Assembly (NCBI GenBank): GCA_018303895.1
Contig: JAGVXJ010000013.1
Coordinates: 1-9,981 of the forward strand
Reading direction: 5' to 3'
Length of the DNA stretch: 9,981 nucleotides
Source: Candidatus Pacearchaeota archaeon
GTDB taxonomy: Archaea > Nanobdellota > Nanobdellia > Pacearchaeales > GW2011-AR1
The notes beneath the pieces were generated by a model, which did no database searches, was not told where the DNA came from, and worked only from the letters and a program-made list of their open reading frames with translations. The position numbers and the translations under genes are program-made. The first letter of the stretch is position 1. Every line of letters starts with the position of its first letter. Shown here one piece after another: positions 4,087 to 9,971 of this stretch.

Positions 4087-6591
4087 TTACCCAATTCTCA
4101 TTCCAGGTTCTGCGCCTTCGTCCGGAGAAATTAGTAAAACCTTTTTGTGTTCATTGTCCGACGCTGCTAAAAGCATTCCCTGGCTTTCAATTCCCCTCAT
4201 AACTCTCGGAGCAAGATTTGAGAAATAAATTATTTTCTTGTTTTTCAGTTTTTCTTTAGGATAAAATTGCTTTATTCCTGCACAGATAATTCTTTTTCCA
4301 AGTTCTCCGACGTCAAGTTCCAGTTTGTAAAGTTTGTCTGCTCCTTCGATATCCTCAACTTTTTTTATTTTTGCGACTCGTAAATCAAGTTTTTCCCAAT
4401 CAGAAAAATTAACACTTCCAACCCCAGTCATAATTTCTTTAACTTCTGGTTGTTTATTAATTTTTTGTTCTATTAAATTATACTCTCCACCATTTGCCTT
4501 TTTTATCAACTCACAAGCATTAATTAAAGAATTTTTTAAATAATCTCTATTTACATTTTTATTTCCTTGAGCATAAATTACAAATTCTTTTGTATTTTTA
4601 GTAATTTTTGTTTCATCGCATTGTTTAATATCCATTCTGCATAAAATCTTTTCATCATCCATACAAGCGTATTCCCCTAATTCCACTTTTATAAGTTCTT
4701 TTTGTCCAAGGGGAATAAAATGCTCTGAACCGTCAGTAAGTTTAATTCTTAAATTACCTTTTAATTTCTCTAAATCATGAGCCCCCATAGAAACTGAAGT
4801 TTTAATCGACGCTAAATTGTAAGCATCAACAATTGTGTTAATATTTGGAAACATTTTATTTTTGTTAATAATACTTAATATCGAATCTGCTCCTGACAGC
4901 ATATTTTTATCTTTATAAAATTCTTTGTAACCATCAATGATTTTTTTATCCAAATTAATTTCCGAATTTAAAATTTCTTTTTTTAAATTTTCTAAATACA
5001 AATTTTTGTTTGAAATTTTAACATTTTTAAAAACCGCACTAAAAACATTAATTCCTTTTTTAGATAATTCTGGAAAAACTTCAATACTCAATATTCTGTC
5101 TTTTTCTTCTTTCTTTTCTTCTTCAATCTCAATCTTCTTAAATAAAATTTCTCCTTTTTTTATCTTTGAAATTTTTAATGGTTTTTTTATCTCGTCATAT
5201 TTTAGCTCAAAACCAAATTGTTCGCTTATTTTCTCAGAAGTTGAAGGTATAAATGGCCAAAGCAAAATAGAAATTGCTTTTATCGAATCCGCAATTTCGT
5301 AAAGAACTTTTTTATCATGTGTTTCCCAGGGTTTTTTATTCTGAACATATTCATTACATACGTCGATAAAAGCAAAAATTTCGTTGACTGCTTTATCTAT
5401 TTCATATTTCTCAATATGTTTTTCAATTTCTTTAATTTTCAATTTTTTTAATAATTTATTCTCACATTTTTCCATACCATATTTTTCAATTAAAGTAGAA
5501 ATTCTTGAAATTAAATTTCCTAACTTATTTGCAAGTTCGTCGTTGTGTCGCTGAACTAAACCTTTTTCTGAGAAATCTCCGTCGTCGCCAAAGGGAATTG
5601 TTCGAGCAAGATAATACCTAATTGAATCAGAATCATATTTTTTTCTAAGTTCCAAAGGACTAATAACATTACCTAAAGATTTTGACATTTTCTGTCCATC
5701 GACAATCAGAAAACCATGAACAATAATTTCTTTTGGGAGAGGAAGTCCTGCAGAAAGCAACATTCCAGGCCAAATTCCACTATGAAATCTTAACATATCT
5801 TTTCCAACAACATGAACATCTGCAGGCCAGAATTTTTCATATTTTTTATCCGGGTAACCAATACCTGTAAGATAATTTGTAAGTGCATCTGCCCAAACGT
5901 ACATAACCTGATTCTCGTCGCCAGGAACAGGAATTCCCCAGGGCAAATGTTCTTTATCCCTAGAGAAACTAACATCAGTCAAACCATCTTTAATCAAAGA
6001 GAGAAAATCATTTTTCCATTTTAATGGTCTAATTTTTATTTTATCTTCTTTAACCAATTGAGTAATTTTACCAGAGTATTTACTTAAATCAAAAAAATAA
6101 TTTTCTTCACTAATTAATTCTATCTTCAAATTTGGATGATCTGGACATTTTCCGTCGATTAAATCTTTTTCAGTCACAAATCTCTCACAACCCGAGCAGT
6201 AACTTCCAGTATATTTCTTTTTGTAAATATCTCCTTTTGCAGCTAAAATTTTCCAAAGATTCAAGACTCCTGGCCAGTGGACTTTCTTATCTGTTGTTCT
6301 GATAAAATTATTATTAGAAATATTTAATATTTTTGTAAGTTCTCGAAAATAATTTGAATTTTTGTCTACAAAAGCTTGGGGAGTTAAACCCTGTTCTTTT
6401 GCCATTCGATAATTTTTAGAACCATGCTCATCAGTGCCAGTTAAAAAGAAAACTTTTTCTCCAATAAGCCGGTGCCATCTTGCCAAAACATCTGCTTGCA
6501 CAATTTCCAAAGTGAATCCAATATGCGGGGGTGCATTTGCATACGGAATTGTTGTAGTGATATAAAATTTCTTTTTTGATTTAGTTGCCAT
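4087..6591 (-). CDS. metG: Methionyl-tRNA synthetase with inserted B3/4 domain and C-terminal tRNA-binding domain (834 aa)
   Basis: Charges tRNA-Met with methionine in the cytoplasm. The class I signatures are PPHIGF (21-26) and KMSKS (301-305). A zinc knuckle C132-x2-C135 and C149-x2-H152, with the CERFxTEKxLxDGxCPxH pattern, matches bacterial (Thermus/Bacillus-type) rather than canonical archaeal MetRS, so ancestral transfer from bacteria is likely. The anticodon-binding helical domain covers about 345-480, including KKPWE at 419-423. Residues about 727-834 form a tRBD/EMAPII-type OB fold (DLRVAKI, NLAPRVMRGIESQGM). Between them, residues about 499-708 resemble an entire B3/4 protein (COG3382-like, related to the PheRS beta editing region), with VDAYNLASIKTSVSMGAHDL at 588-607 and FIPLGQ at 625-630. 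Bacterial-type MetRS with a tRBD is usually about 650 residues, so the insert accounts for the extra length. A TATA box supports the start. Confidence 0.95.
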   Translation of the reverse strand: MATKSKKKFYITTTIPYANAPPHIGFTLEIVQADVLARWHRLIGEKVFFLTGTDEHGSKNYRMAKEQGLTPQAFVDKNSNYFRELTKILNISNNNFIRTTDKKVHWPGVLNLWKILAAKGDIYKKKYTGSYCSGCERFVTEKDLIDGKCPDHPNLKIELISEENYFFDLSKYSGKITQLVKEDKIKIRPLKWKNDFLSLIKDGLTDVSFSRDKEHLPWGIPVPGDENQVMYVWADALTNYLTGIGYPDKKYEKFWPADVHVVGKDMLRFHSGIWPGMLLSAGLPLPKEIIVHGFLIVDGQKMSKSLGNVISPLELRKKYDSDSIRYYLARTIPFGDDGDFSEKGLVQRHNDELANKLGNLISRISTLIEKYGMEKCENKLLKKLKIKEIEKHIEKYEIDKAVNEIFAFIDVCNEYVQNKKPWETHDKKVLYEIADSIKAISILLWPFIPSTSEKISEQFGFELKYDEIKKPLKISKIKKGEILFKKIEIEEEKKEEKDRILSIEVFPELSKKGINVFSAVFKNVKISNKNLYLENLKKEILNSEINLDKKIIDGYKEFYKDKNMLSGADSILSIINKNKMFPNINTIVDAYNLASIKTSVSMGAHDLEKLKGNLRIKLTDGSEHFIPLGQKELIKVELGEYACMDDEKILCRMDIKQCDETKITKNTKEFVIYAQGNKNVNRDYLKNSLINACELIKKANGGEYNLIEQKINKQPEVKEIMTGVGSVNFSDWEKLDLRVAKIKKVEDIEGADKLYKLELDVGELGKRIICAGIKQFYPKEKLKNKKIIYFSNLAPRVMRGIESQGMLLAASDNEHKKVLLISPDEGAEPGMRIG

Positions 6592-6611
6592 GATAAAACC
6601 AGATTAAAGGA

Positions 6612-6620
6612 CTATAAAAA
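6612..6620 (-). promoter_or_regulatory. TATA box for metG
   Basis: TTTTTATAG on the minus strand is centred 25 bp before the metG ATG (6591), predicting a leaderless mRNA. It begins directly after the stop codon of the upstream Nudix gene, so its T-run may also help terminate that transcript. Confidence 0.65.
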
Positions 6621-6621
6621 T

Positions 6622-7056
6622 TTAATTCCAATTGAGTTTATCCAAAAACTGCTTCTGCTCTTTTAAAATATTCTCCGGAATTTCAGAAAAAAATTTCCAT
6701 TCGCTTGCCTGAAAATCCAGTTTTATCTTATTTTCAGGACTAACAAGTTTAACTTCAAAGACAATAGAAATCGGTTTGTCTCCGCCGATATAATCAAACC
6801 AGTCAATAAATCCTGAATGTTTTATGATTTTTACTTCAGCATTTAATTCTTCTTTAGCCAATCTATGGACAGCATTTTCAACAGATTCATTATAATAAAT
6901 CATTCCTCCCGGCAAATGCCAAAACCCGACGGGATTATGCTTTCTTAATGTCAAGAGTATTTCTCCACGAGAATTTTTTATAATCAAATCAGCACAAATC
7001 CTCCTCACCTTTGAAAAAATATCTTTAAACTCCTTTTCAGAAAATTTCCCATTCAT
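6622..7056 (-). CDS. Nudix hydrolase, GDP-mannose hydrolase-like subtype (144 aa)
   Basis: A single Nudix domain fills the protein. The Nudix box starts at Gly51 (GMIYYNE, Glu57) and continues with R65-L-A-K-E69-E70-L. The usual RE is RL, and the Gly after the EE pair is Asn. An RL at this place is a feature of GDP-mannose mannosyl hydrolase (Gmm). The start of the domain (LIIKNSRGEILLTLRKHNPVGFWHLPGG) also reads like that family, including the Arg38 that would correspond to its substrate-binding Arg. A sugar-nucleotide substrate is therefore a reasonable guess, but Nudix substrates are hard to predict. The C-terminus lacks an obvious counterpart of the Gmm catalytic His. Glu69 and Glu70 for Mg2+ binding are present. 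A TATA box supports the start. Confidence 0.88.
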   Translation of the reverse strand: MNGKFSEKEFKDIFSKVRRICADLIIKNSRGEILLTLRKHNPVGFWHLPGGMIYYNESVENAVHRLAKEELNAEVKIIKHSGFIDWFDYIGGDKPISIVFEVKLVSPENKIKLDFQASEWKFFSEIPENILKEQKQFLDKLNWN

Positions 7057-7075
7057 TTTAGTAAAAAAATTTAGG

Positions 7076-7085
7076 TATATAAAAA
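7076..7085 (-). promoter_or_regulatory. TATA box for the Nudix gene
   Basis: TTTTTATATA on the minus strand is centred about 25 bp before the ATG at 7056, predicting a leaderless mRNA. Confidence 0.65.
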
Positions 7086-7096
7086 GTTAATGATAC

Positions 7097-7102
7097 AAAA
7101 AA
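7097..7102 (-). terminator. T6 run after the first TrmB-family gene
   Basis: Six T residues on the minus strand lie within 10 bp of the stop codon. They fit archaeal oligo-U termination before the Nudix promoter. Confidence 0.4.
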
Positions 7103-7105
7103 TAA

Positions 7106-7801
7106 TTAAGGTTTGGCGATCTTCCACATTAATTCAAAATAATTTCTATAGCCTTGCGAAATTTCTTTATTCTTAATCACAATGGCCATTGGCTTTTGAG
7201 CCCAAAGTATTATCGCTGTTTTGTCCCCATAAATATTTACTGAAACTGGATTGGAATATTTTTCAGGAAGATATCTAATTTCTGAAAGAGGTAAATTTTT
7301 TATTTTTCTGTCTTGAGCAATTACTCTCATGTGTATCTTTTTTTGTTTTCTTTTTTGATCATACCATTTAAAATAAAACTGAAGAGTTTCGTAAGCCATC
7401 GGACTTGCACCCAGAACTAAGACTTCTTTAGTATTTAATTGGTCTTCAAAAATCGTTTTCAACCCTTCTTTTCCTTTGTAAAAATTTGTTTCTTCTTTTT
7501 CTTTAGTTGATTGGAATTTATTTTTTAGTTCAAGAATTGTTGAACCTAGGGCTTCTTTTCTCTCATCCAAAATATCCAAAAATTTTTGTGGATCTGATGC
7601 CTGAAACATCCTACGATTATTTTTCAGAATATACCCTACAACACCTTTCTTTATCAGCATCTCTGTTGTATCATAAACAGTTCGTCGGTGTAATCCAGTT
7701 CTTCGCGAAATCTGCCCAGCCAAACTCGGACCTAAATCGATAAGTGCAACATAAACTTTTGATTCGTTCTCAGTTAAACCAGCTTGCTTTAAATCATTCA
7801 T
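7106..7801 (-). CDS. TrmB-family transcriptional regulator, module 1 (231 aa)
   Basis: The N-terminal winged helix-turn-helix (about 1-66) has the TrmB pattern: LTENESKVYVALIDLG, then PSLAGQISRRTGLHRRTVYD and a wing ending YILKNNRRMFQASDP. A short coiled linker (about 74-103) joins a C-terminal effector domain (about 107-231) ending GYRNYFELMWKIAKP. TrmB proteins usually sense sugars or other small molecules; the ligand here is unknown. An in-frame ATG at 7819 would add six residues, but it sits at the edge of a TATA box whose predicted start is about 7800, so I start at 7801. It is divergent from the gene at 7920, with an operator-like palindrome between, so autoregulation and control of that gene are likely. 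It is a distant paralogue of the regulator at 8468-9190. Confidence 0.88.
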   Translation of the reverse strand: MNDLKQAGLTENESKVYVALIDLGPSLAGQISRRTGLHRRTVYDTTEMLIKKGVVGYILKNNRRMFQASDPQKFLDILDERKEALGSTILELKNKFQSTKEKEETNFYKGKEGLKTIFEDQLNTKEVLVLGASPMAYETLQFYFKWYDQKRKQKKIHMRVIAQDRKIKNLPLSEIRYLPEKYSNPVSVNIYGDKTAIILWAQKPMAIVIKNKEISQGYRNYFELMWKIAKP

Positions 7802-7821
7802 TAAACAAGATAAAAACACAG

Positions 7822-7830
7822 CTATTTATA
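7822..7830 (-). promoter_or_regulatory. TATA box for the module 1 TrmB gene
   Basis: TATAAATAG on the minus strand, preceded by AGAAAGG as a possible BRE, is centred 25 bp before the ATG at 7801. It decides that start over the upstream ATG at 7819. Confidence 0.7.
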
Positions 7831-7840
7831 CCTTTCTAAA

Positions 7841-7860
7841 TGGGGTGATAAATCCCACCA
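7841..7860. promoter_or_regulatory. Palindromic operator-like site, module 1
   Basis: TGGGGTGAT and ATCCCACCA form an imperfect inverted repeat (7 of 9 positions, 2-bp spacer) just upstream of the BRE/TATA of the TrmB gene and before the divergent gene. It is one of the few GC-rich spots in the region. A similar site with the same TGG/CCA ends lies in the matching place in module 2 (9224-9241). It is the likely binding site for the adjacent regulator. Confidence 0.55.
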
Positions 7861-7906
7861 CACAAAATTAAGTACATCAATTAGTTAAAAATTTTAATTA
7901 AATGTT

Positions 7907-7912
7907 AGGAGA
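7907..7912 (+). promoter_or_regulatory. Ribosome binding site AGGAGA
   Basis: AGGAGA lies 7 nt before the ATG at 7920. It falls inside the reading frame if the upstream ATG at 7902 were used, and so favours 7920. Confidence 0.65.
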
Positions 7913-7919
7913 CAAAAAA

Positions 7920-8405
7920 ATGACAAATCAACTTGAAAATAAGATAGTACAACTAGTTGCAGTAGACAGACTTTATGTTCCTGCTTCAAGCCTAGATGGA
8001 AAACTTAAAAGAATGAGAAGCAAACTTGCAAAAGATTTAGATCTTTCAGAATACCAAAATGATTTTGAAGGAGAAAGAGTTTATGCAAGAATCGAAGAAG
8101 ATAATAAGTTAAAAGCACGAAAAATCTCAGAAGCTGTTCAAGAATTCTCTACAGAATATCCAAAGTATGGAAAAATTCTAAAGGGAATAATTGACCAAAA
8201 AAGAGACGAAAGTGAAACCCACTTATATTTTGGAACAAATCCAGAAAGAAGTCTTACTTCACAAGATTACTTGAAAGTTATGGTTTCTCTTGGTTTTACC
8301 GAACACGCAGCTAGAAGAATCTATCCAGAAATGATGGATTTTAGTAGAAAGCTGAACCGAAAGAGAAATGAAGAACGAAGTATTCTTATCAATAACGAAG
8401 ATTAA
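7920..8405 (+). CDS. Unrecognised protein, module 1 cargo (161 aa)
   Basis: No family is recognised. The protein is soluble, highly charged and probably mostly helical, with no cysteines, signal peptide or membrane segment. Residues 24-41 are lysine/arginine-rich, and 66-96 look like a helical pair around TEYPKYGKILKGIIDQ. Residues 112-141 (LTSQDYLKVMVSLGFTEHAARRIYPE) resemble a compact three-helix segment, and a strongly basic tail (RKLNRKRNEER) follows. Nucleic-acid binding is possible but unproven. The gene diverges from a TrmB-family regulator across an operator-like palindrome and is probably controlled by it. I chose 7920 over 7902 because of the AGGAGA site. The stop codon lies inside a 49-bp sequence repeated after the gene at 9279. 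Confidence 0.72.
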   Translation: MTNQLENKIVQLVAVDRLYVPASSLDGKLKRMRSKLAKDLDLSEYQNDFEGERVYARIEEDNKLKARKISEAVQEFSTEYPKYGKILKGIIDQKRDESETHLYFGTNPERSLTSQDYLKVMVSLGFTEHAARRIYPEMMDFSRKLNRKRNEERSILINNED

Positions 8406-8445
8406 ATAAAAATTTAATTTATTTTTTATTTTTGTAATTTTTATT
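8397..8445 (+). repeat. 49-bp direct repeat, copy 1 (3' end of module 1)
   Basis: Identical to 9923-9971. It begins in the last two codons of the 161-aa gene, includes its stop, and ends at the right arm of a 10-bp inverted repeat (AATAAAAATT at 8405-8414, AATTTTTATT at 8436-8445). The plus strand is T-rich, which fits a terminator. The stop codon is in a different register of the repeat from copy 2, so the identity is not due to shared protein sequence. Confidence 0.95.
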
Positions 8446-8457
8446 TTTTTAAAAAAA
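8415..8457. terminator. Terminator between convergent module 1 cargo and module 2 TrmB genes
   Basis: Runs of T5-T7 on the plus strand end in a perfect T7A7 palindrome (8444-8457). Its minus-strand reading also gives T7 11 bp past the stop of the TrmB gene, so both convergent transcripts can end here. Confidence 0.65.
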
Positions 8458-8467
8458 GTAAGATCTA

Positions 8468-9190
8468 CTAAATCGGTTTAGATAAATTCCATAAAAAATT
8501 AAAGTAATTCATGAATCCATAAGTAATTTCCTGATCAATAATAAGGATGGCTAAGGGAATAGAAGACCAGATTAGAATAACAGATATTTCTCCAGAAATA
8601 AAAATTTGAGTTGAAGTTTTGAAATTTTTTGGCAAAATTCTATTTTCCGAACAGAATAATTTTTGGTGTTTATGAATATTCACTGCATCATAATTCCATA
8701 ATTCTTTTATCTTAATATTTTTTGGTTTTTCTTTTCTAAGAAGATTTTCAAAAAAGAAAGGCATTCTTTCCAACCCCTGACCTGTTGCTCCAAGAGTAAA
8801 AAGTGATTGTTTTTCTTCGAATAATTTTGTAAATACTGTTTTAATCCCCCCATCACCCTCAAAGACATGAACTTCTCTATTTGAAGATTTTGAAGATTGT
8901 TTCGCTAAAAGCTCAGGAAGAACATTTTTAACTAAATCAACTTTTTCTTCATAAAGGCTTAATATTTTTTTAGGATTGACTGGATTGTAATATTTTTTAT
9001 TATTCTTAACAATACTACTCACAAAACCCTTGCTACTGAGTCGATTCAATGCATCATAAACATTTCTTCGATTTATTTTTGCTTTTTCTGCAACAGTTCC
9101 AGCTAAAGAAGAGCCATTCTCAACTAACTGTAAATAAATTTTAATTTCATATTTCGACAATCCCAGTTCGTGAAGTAATTCATTTAACAT
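8468..9190 (-). CDS. TrmB-family transcriptional regulator, module 2 (240 aa)
   Basis: This has the same architecture as the regulator at 7106-7801. The winged HTH is at about 1-68 (LSKYEIKIYLQLVENGSSLA, then NRRNVYDALNRLSSKGFV and the wing VKNNKKYYNPVNPKKIL). A linker is followed by a C-terminal effector domain (about 106-240) with FEGDGGIKTVF, FTLGATG and the ending GFMNYFNFLWNLSKPI. Shared landmarks with module 1 include SLAG, RR-x-VYD, KKG-V, KNN and GY/F-NYF-LW-KP, but overall similarity is modest, so the duplication is old. The effector ligand is unknown. The start is supported by a TATA box 25 bp upstream, predicting a leaderless mRNA. It is divergent from the gene at 9279 with a palindrome between, so autoregulation is likely. 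Confidence 0.88.
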   Translation of the reverse strand: MLNELLHELGLSKYEIKIYLQLVENGSSLAGTVAEKAKINRRNVYDALNRLSSKGFVSSIVKNNKKYYNPVNPKKILSLYEEKVDLVKNVLPELLAKQSSKSSNREVHVFEGDGGIKTVFTKLFEEKQSLFTLGATGQGLERMPFFFENLLRKEKPKNIKIKELWNYDAVNIHKHQKLFCSENRILPKNFKTSTQIFISGEISVILIWSSIPLAILIIDQEITYGFMNYFNFLWNLSKPI

Positions 9191-9210
9191 TCTTTATAAA
9201 AATCAACTTA

Positions 9211-9219
9211 TTTTATAAA
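9211..9219 (-). promoter_or_regulatory. TATA box for the module 2 TrmB gene
   Basis: TTTATAAAA on the minus strand, with AAAGG upstream as a possible BRE, is centred 25 bp before the ATG at 9190. Confidence 0.7.
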
Positions 9220-9223
9220 CCTT

Positions 9224-9241
9224 TGGTGCTGTTATGCACCA
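9224..9241. promoter_or_regulatory. Palindromic operator-like site, module 2
   Basis: TGGTGC and GCACCA form a perfect inverted repeat with a 6-bp spacer. It sits between the BRE/TATA elements of the two divergent promoters, so one bound regulator could control both. Its TGGTG/CACCA ends resemble the module 1 site at 7841-7860. Confidence 0.6.
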
Positions 9242-9246
9242 CATAC

Positions 9247-9256
9247 TTATATAAAA
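9247..9256 (+). promoter_or_regulatory. TATA box for the module 2 cargo gene
   Basis: TTATATAAAA is centred about 27 bp before the ATG at 9279, predicting a leaderless mRNA. It supports 9279 rather than the TTG at 9276 as start. Confidence 0.65.
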
Positions 9257-9278
9257 CCCCTAACCGAAAGAACGATTG

Positions 9279-9935
9279 ATGGATAAAGAAACGCTTAAAA
9301 GATTCGAAGAAAAACAATCAAAAGAGTTAGAAGAAGAAAAAATAATTGAAATCCAAGAAAGGACAAACTTCGGTGAGATTAAACAAAAACTTGCACAATC
9401 AACAGATATAAACATTTTAAAATATTATTTAGAATTGACCCATGAAATATATTTCATTTCGACGACATATTATCCAAATTTGGCTATGAGATTTGCATTA
9501 GTTAAAGAATTAAGTGGAAAAAGTCCGAATGATTTATTATATTTAGTAAAAAGATGGGATAAAAGAAGAGTTAGAGAACGAATCGCAGGAACATATTCAA
9601 GAGGATTTCTTAAAAGAGAAAATTTAGAAGAATCGGAAATAGGTTCTAGCTATAATGACAGAGTATGTTACAGATATTATCAAGGACAAATGCATTCAAA
9701 CTATAACCCCCCTAATACCTGGTTTAAAAGAGAAGAATTTGATTATAACAATTACCTATTTGATTTATGGGTTATGGATAAAACAATTGGTTCTCCTAAA
9801 AAAGAAATACTTGATTCTTTCCTAAATTCTCTTTTGCCTAAAGAGTCAAAGAACTCACAGAATTCGTATCGAGGTTGGCCAGAGTTAAAAGAAAAGATAA
9901 TTGAAACTTTTGGAGATGAATGGAAGATTAAATAA
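9279..9935 (+). CDS. Unrecognised protein, module 2 cargo (218 aa)
   Basis: No family is recognised. It is a soluble, charged protein. Residues 1-40 form a glutamate/lysine-rich helix, and 44-62 (ILKYYLELTHEIYFISTTYY) are aromatic-rich. A basic segment lies at 91-113 (KRWDKRRVRERIAGTYSRG). Then comes a tyrosine/asparagine/tryptophan-rich stretch (about 124-165, YNDRVCYRYYQGQMHSNYNP) unlike typical globular helical proteins. The last 40 residues look helical. There is one cysteine (C130) and no membrane segment. It shows no clear similarity to the module 1 cargo (7920-8405) despite the same setting behind a TrmB-family regulator. The start follows from the TATA box at 9247-9256. The last codons and the stop lie in the second copy of the 49-bp repeat. 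Confidence 0.72.
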   Translation: MDKETLKRFEEKQSKELEEEKIIEIQERTNFGEIKQKLAQSTDINILKYYLELTHEIYFISTTYYPNLAMRFALVKELSGKSPNDLLYLVKRWDKRRVRERIAGTYSRGFLKRENLEESEIGSSYNDRVCYRYYQGQMHSNYNPPNTWFKREEFDYNNYLFDLWVMDKTIGSPKKEILDSFLNSLLPKESKNSQNSYRGWPELKEKIIETFGDEWKIK

Positions 9936-9971
9936 AAATTTAATTTATTTTTTATTTTTGTAATTTTTATT
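9923..9971 (+). repeat. 49-bp direct repeat, copy 2 (3' end of module 2)
   Basis: Identical to 8397-8445, offset by 1526 bp. It spans the last four codons and stop of the 218-aa gene, then the inverted repeat AATAAAAATT (9931-9940) and AATTTTTATT (9962-9971). Similarity to copy 1 stops immediately after the right arm. The T-rich plus strand makes it a probable terminator for the cargo gene. Confidence 0.95.

Noticed and set aside
3830..4134. Overlapping open frames around the start of the 199-aa gene (3830-4030 minus, 3919-4134 plus)
   Set aside because: The 199-aa frame has the TATA box at the right distance. The others share its sequence in other frames and show no family.
4334..6024. Several plus-strand open frames inside metG, and a minus-strand one in another frame (5790-5975)
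   Set aside because: They oppose or overlap the continuous MetRS frame, are rich in F/S/I from antisense lysine/glutamate codons, and lack plausible promoters.
7507..7743. Plus-strand open frame inside the module 1 TrmB gene
   Set aside because: It is antisense to the HTH and linker of a clear TrmB protein.
7902..7919. Upstream ATG adding six residues to the 161-aa protein
   Set aside because: The AGGAGA site lies between this ATG and the one at 7920 with ideal spacing for the latter.
8397..9971. Integron-like gene cassettes, with the 49-bp repeats as attC sites at the gene 3' ends
   Set aside because: No GTTRRRY/RYYYAAC core sites and no integrase are visible. The repeat is almost pure A/T with a terminator-like T-rich strand, and each unit contains a divergent regulator rather than a promoterless gene.
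8397..9971. CRISPR array or transposon ends
   Set aside because: There are only two direct copies 1.5 kb apart, with genes between rather than short spacers. There is no transposase, and the copies are direct rather than inverted.
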